Of a DNA stretch of 64,000 nt, positions 63,005 through 64,000 are shown one piece after another (position 1 is the first letter of the stretch; the number at the start of each line of letters is the position of its first letter). The notes under the pieces are model-generated. The model searched no databases and was not told the DNA's origin. It saw only the letters and a program-made list of their open reading frames with translations. The stretch covers positions 1-64,000 of the forward strand of contig NZ_QZEZ01000001.1 in the NCBI RefSeq assembly GCF_003594885.1. Direction: 5' to 3'. This DNA is from Vallicoccus soli (lineage in GTDB: Bacteria > Actinomycetota > Actinomycetes > Motilibacterales > Motilibacteraceae). The position numbers were made by a program, and so were the translations under genes.

Positions 63005-64000
63005 TCAGGCCACGTCCCGCCGCCGGTAGCCGGCCAGCGCCCCCGCCGCCAGGGCGGCGGCGAGGGCGGTGAGGACGGCCAGCGGCAGCACCCGCAGCGG
63101 CGCGGCCGGCAGGCCGGGCACGTGCCAGAACGGCGAGAGCGCCGCGACGGCGTCGGGGAGGGACAGCAGGTCGCCGAGCCAGCCCACCACGAAGCACCCC
63201 GCGAGCAGCGCCCACGCCGCGAGCGCGGCGCCCGGCGCCCAGCCGACGAGCAGCGCGGCCACGCCCGCCACGACGAGCACGGCGGGCACGTGCGCCAACG
63301 CGGCGCCGAGCAGCCCGGGGACGGCCGACGCGTCGCCGGTCGCCAGGGCGTGCGAGGTGCCCGCGCCGAGCCCGCCCGCCGCGACCACGAGCACGGTGCC
63401 CGCGACCGTGACGCCGAGCGAGCCGAGCAGCCAGCGGCCGCGGGAGAGCCCGGTCGCGAGCAGCGCCTCGGCGCGCCCCGCCGCCTCCTCGGCGCGCACC
63501 CGCAGCACGGAGCCGACGGCGTACCCCGTGGACAGCAGCGCGAGCAGCAGCACCACGGTCGCGAAGAACGCGTCCACGACGTCGGCGCCGCCCGCCGCGA
63601 GGACCTCGCCCAGGTCCGGGTTGCCCTCGACGATCGACTCCACCTCCCGCCCGAACGCCCCGAAGGCGAGGCCGGCCAGCAGGACGCCGGCCGTCCAGCC
63701 GAGGAGCGAGCCGCGCTGCAGGCGCAGCGCGAGGCCGGCGCCGCTGCCCAGGAGCGCGCCCCCGCGCGCAGGGCCCGGCCGGTCGGCGACGAGCCCGCCG
63801 CCGAGGTCCCGCCGGCCGAGCAGCGCCACCGCGGCCGCGGCGAGGAGGACCGTGGCCGCGAGGCTCGGCAGCAGCGGCCACCAGCGGTCGCCGCCGTACG
63901 CGTGGACCCCCTGGGACCAGCCCAGCGGGGACGCCCAGGACCAGGCGGTCCCCGTGACGTCGCCGACCGCGCGGAGCAGGAAGGCCGCCGCGAGCACCGC
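63005..64000 (-). CDS. ABC-2-type exporter permease (5' part outside window)
   Basis: The C-terminal portion (about 330 residues) of a membrane protein with many hydrophobic segments; VRAEEAAGRAEALLATGLSRGRWLLGS and LSPFWHVPGLP are features of the exporter-of-polyketide-antibiotics (TetA/B-like) permeases. The gene runs off the right edge, so the true start is not visible. The partner ATPase would be upstream, beyond the window. Confidence 0.85.
   Translation of the reverse strand, partial: AVLAAAFLLRAVGDVTGTAWSWASPLGWSQGVHAYGGDRWWPLLPSLAATVLLAAAAVALLGRRDLGGGLVADRPGPARGGALLGSGAGLALRLQRGSLLGWTAGVLLAGLAFGAFGREVESIVEGNPDLGEVLAAGGADVVDAFFATVVLLLALLSTGYAVGSVLRVRAEEAAGRAEALLATGLSRGRWLLGSLGVTVAGTVLVVAAGGLGAGTSHALATGDASAVPGLLGAALAHVPAVLVVAGVAALLVGWAPGAALAAWALLAGCFVVGWLGDLLSLPDAVAALSPFWHVPGLPAAPLRVLPLAVLTALAAALAAGALAGYRRRDVA

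Noticed and set aside
1-64000. tRNA, rRNA or riboswitch genes
   Set aside because: No cloverleaf, conserved T-loop or riboswitch core was recognised by eye; an Infernal/tRNAscan search would settle this.

Overview
The window is a piece of a very GC-rich (clearly above 70% by eye) actinobacterial chromosome. Markers for that placement are a cvnABCD conservon, an ESX-type (type VII) secretion locus, a mycothiol-dependent maleylpyruvate isomerase-fold protein, an Lsr2-type DNA-binding domain, and heavy use of GTG starts. I cannot name the genus. No rRNA, tRNA, insertion sequence or CRISPR array was seen.

Layout. 1-2.4 kb: tail of an unknown gene, a small membrane protein, and a MarR regulator divergent from an HSL-type hydrolase and an NTF2-like protein. 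2.4-4.3 kb: aminoglycoside phosphotransferase-like protein and an alpha/beta hydrolase. 4.4-7.8 kb: arsenic resistance cluster, with arsR divergent from a flavoprotein, an ACR3 arsenite pump and arsC, and operator-like palindromes between. 7.8-13.9 kb: housekeeping and accessory enzymes (GNAT, VOC, DUF3291, methyltransferase with a His-rich repeat, aldo/keto reductase with its divergent TetR, pterin dehydratase-VOC fusion, SnoaL-like, MDMPI-like). 13.9-17.3 kb: NarL/DesK-type two-component system. 17.5-23.3 kb: cupin, quinone oxidoreductase, K+ channel, GGDEF-EAL protein, moeA. 23.4-28.3 kb: conservon whose sensor kinase carries a low-complexity tail of about 640 residues. 28.3-38.7 kb: 2H phosphoesterase, FrnE-type oxidoreductase, mobA, a DUF3037 + HipA-like pair behind an enoyl-CoA hydratase, an Lsr2-like protein, a repeat-filled intergenic region, a ferredoxin-reductase-type flavoprotein, BCCT and APC transporters, tandem GNAT. 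38.8-47.6 kb: GT9-like protein coupled to a D-lactate dehydrogenase-type FAD/Fe-S enzyme, LysR/EamA pair, SDR, methyltransferase, HNH nuclease, Sua5/YciO protein. 47.7-58.6 kb: ESX locus (eccC, eccD, eccB, two WXG100 proteins, an EspC-like protein, a WXG-headed polymorphic toxin and a tail of immunity-like genes). 58.6-64 kb: coiled-coil repeat protein, TPR protein, SDR/FMO pair and a partial ABC-2 permease.

Two architectural rules recur. First, many genes start 6-7 bases after a TANNNT-like hexamer and so look leaderless; this often settles the start codon. Second, convergent pairs often end inside one short palindrome that holds both stop codons. The most interesting region is the ESX toxin-immunity island: divergent eccC and eccD start in one CATG and eccD ends in a CTAG shared with a 45-residue ORF; the toxin has a C-terminal tip of different base composition, followed by two paralogous immunity genes and an Imm11-like gene.
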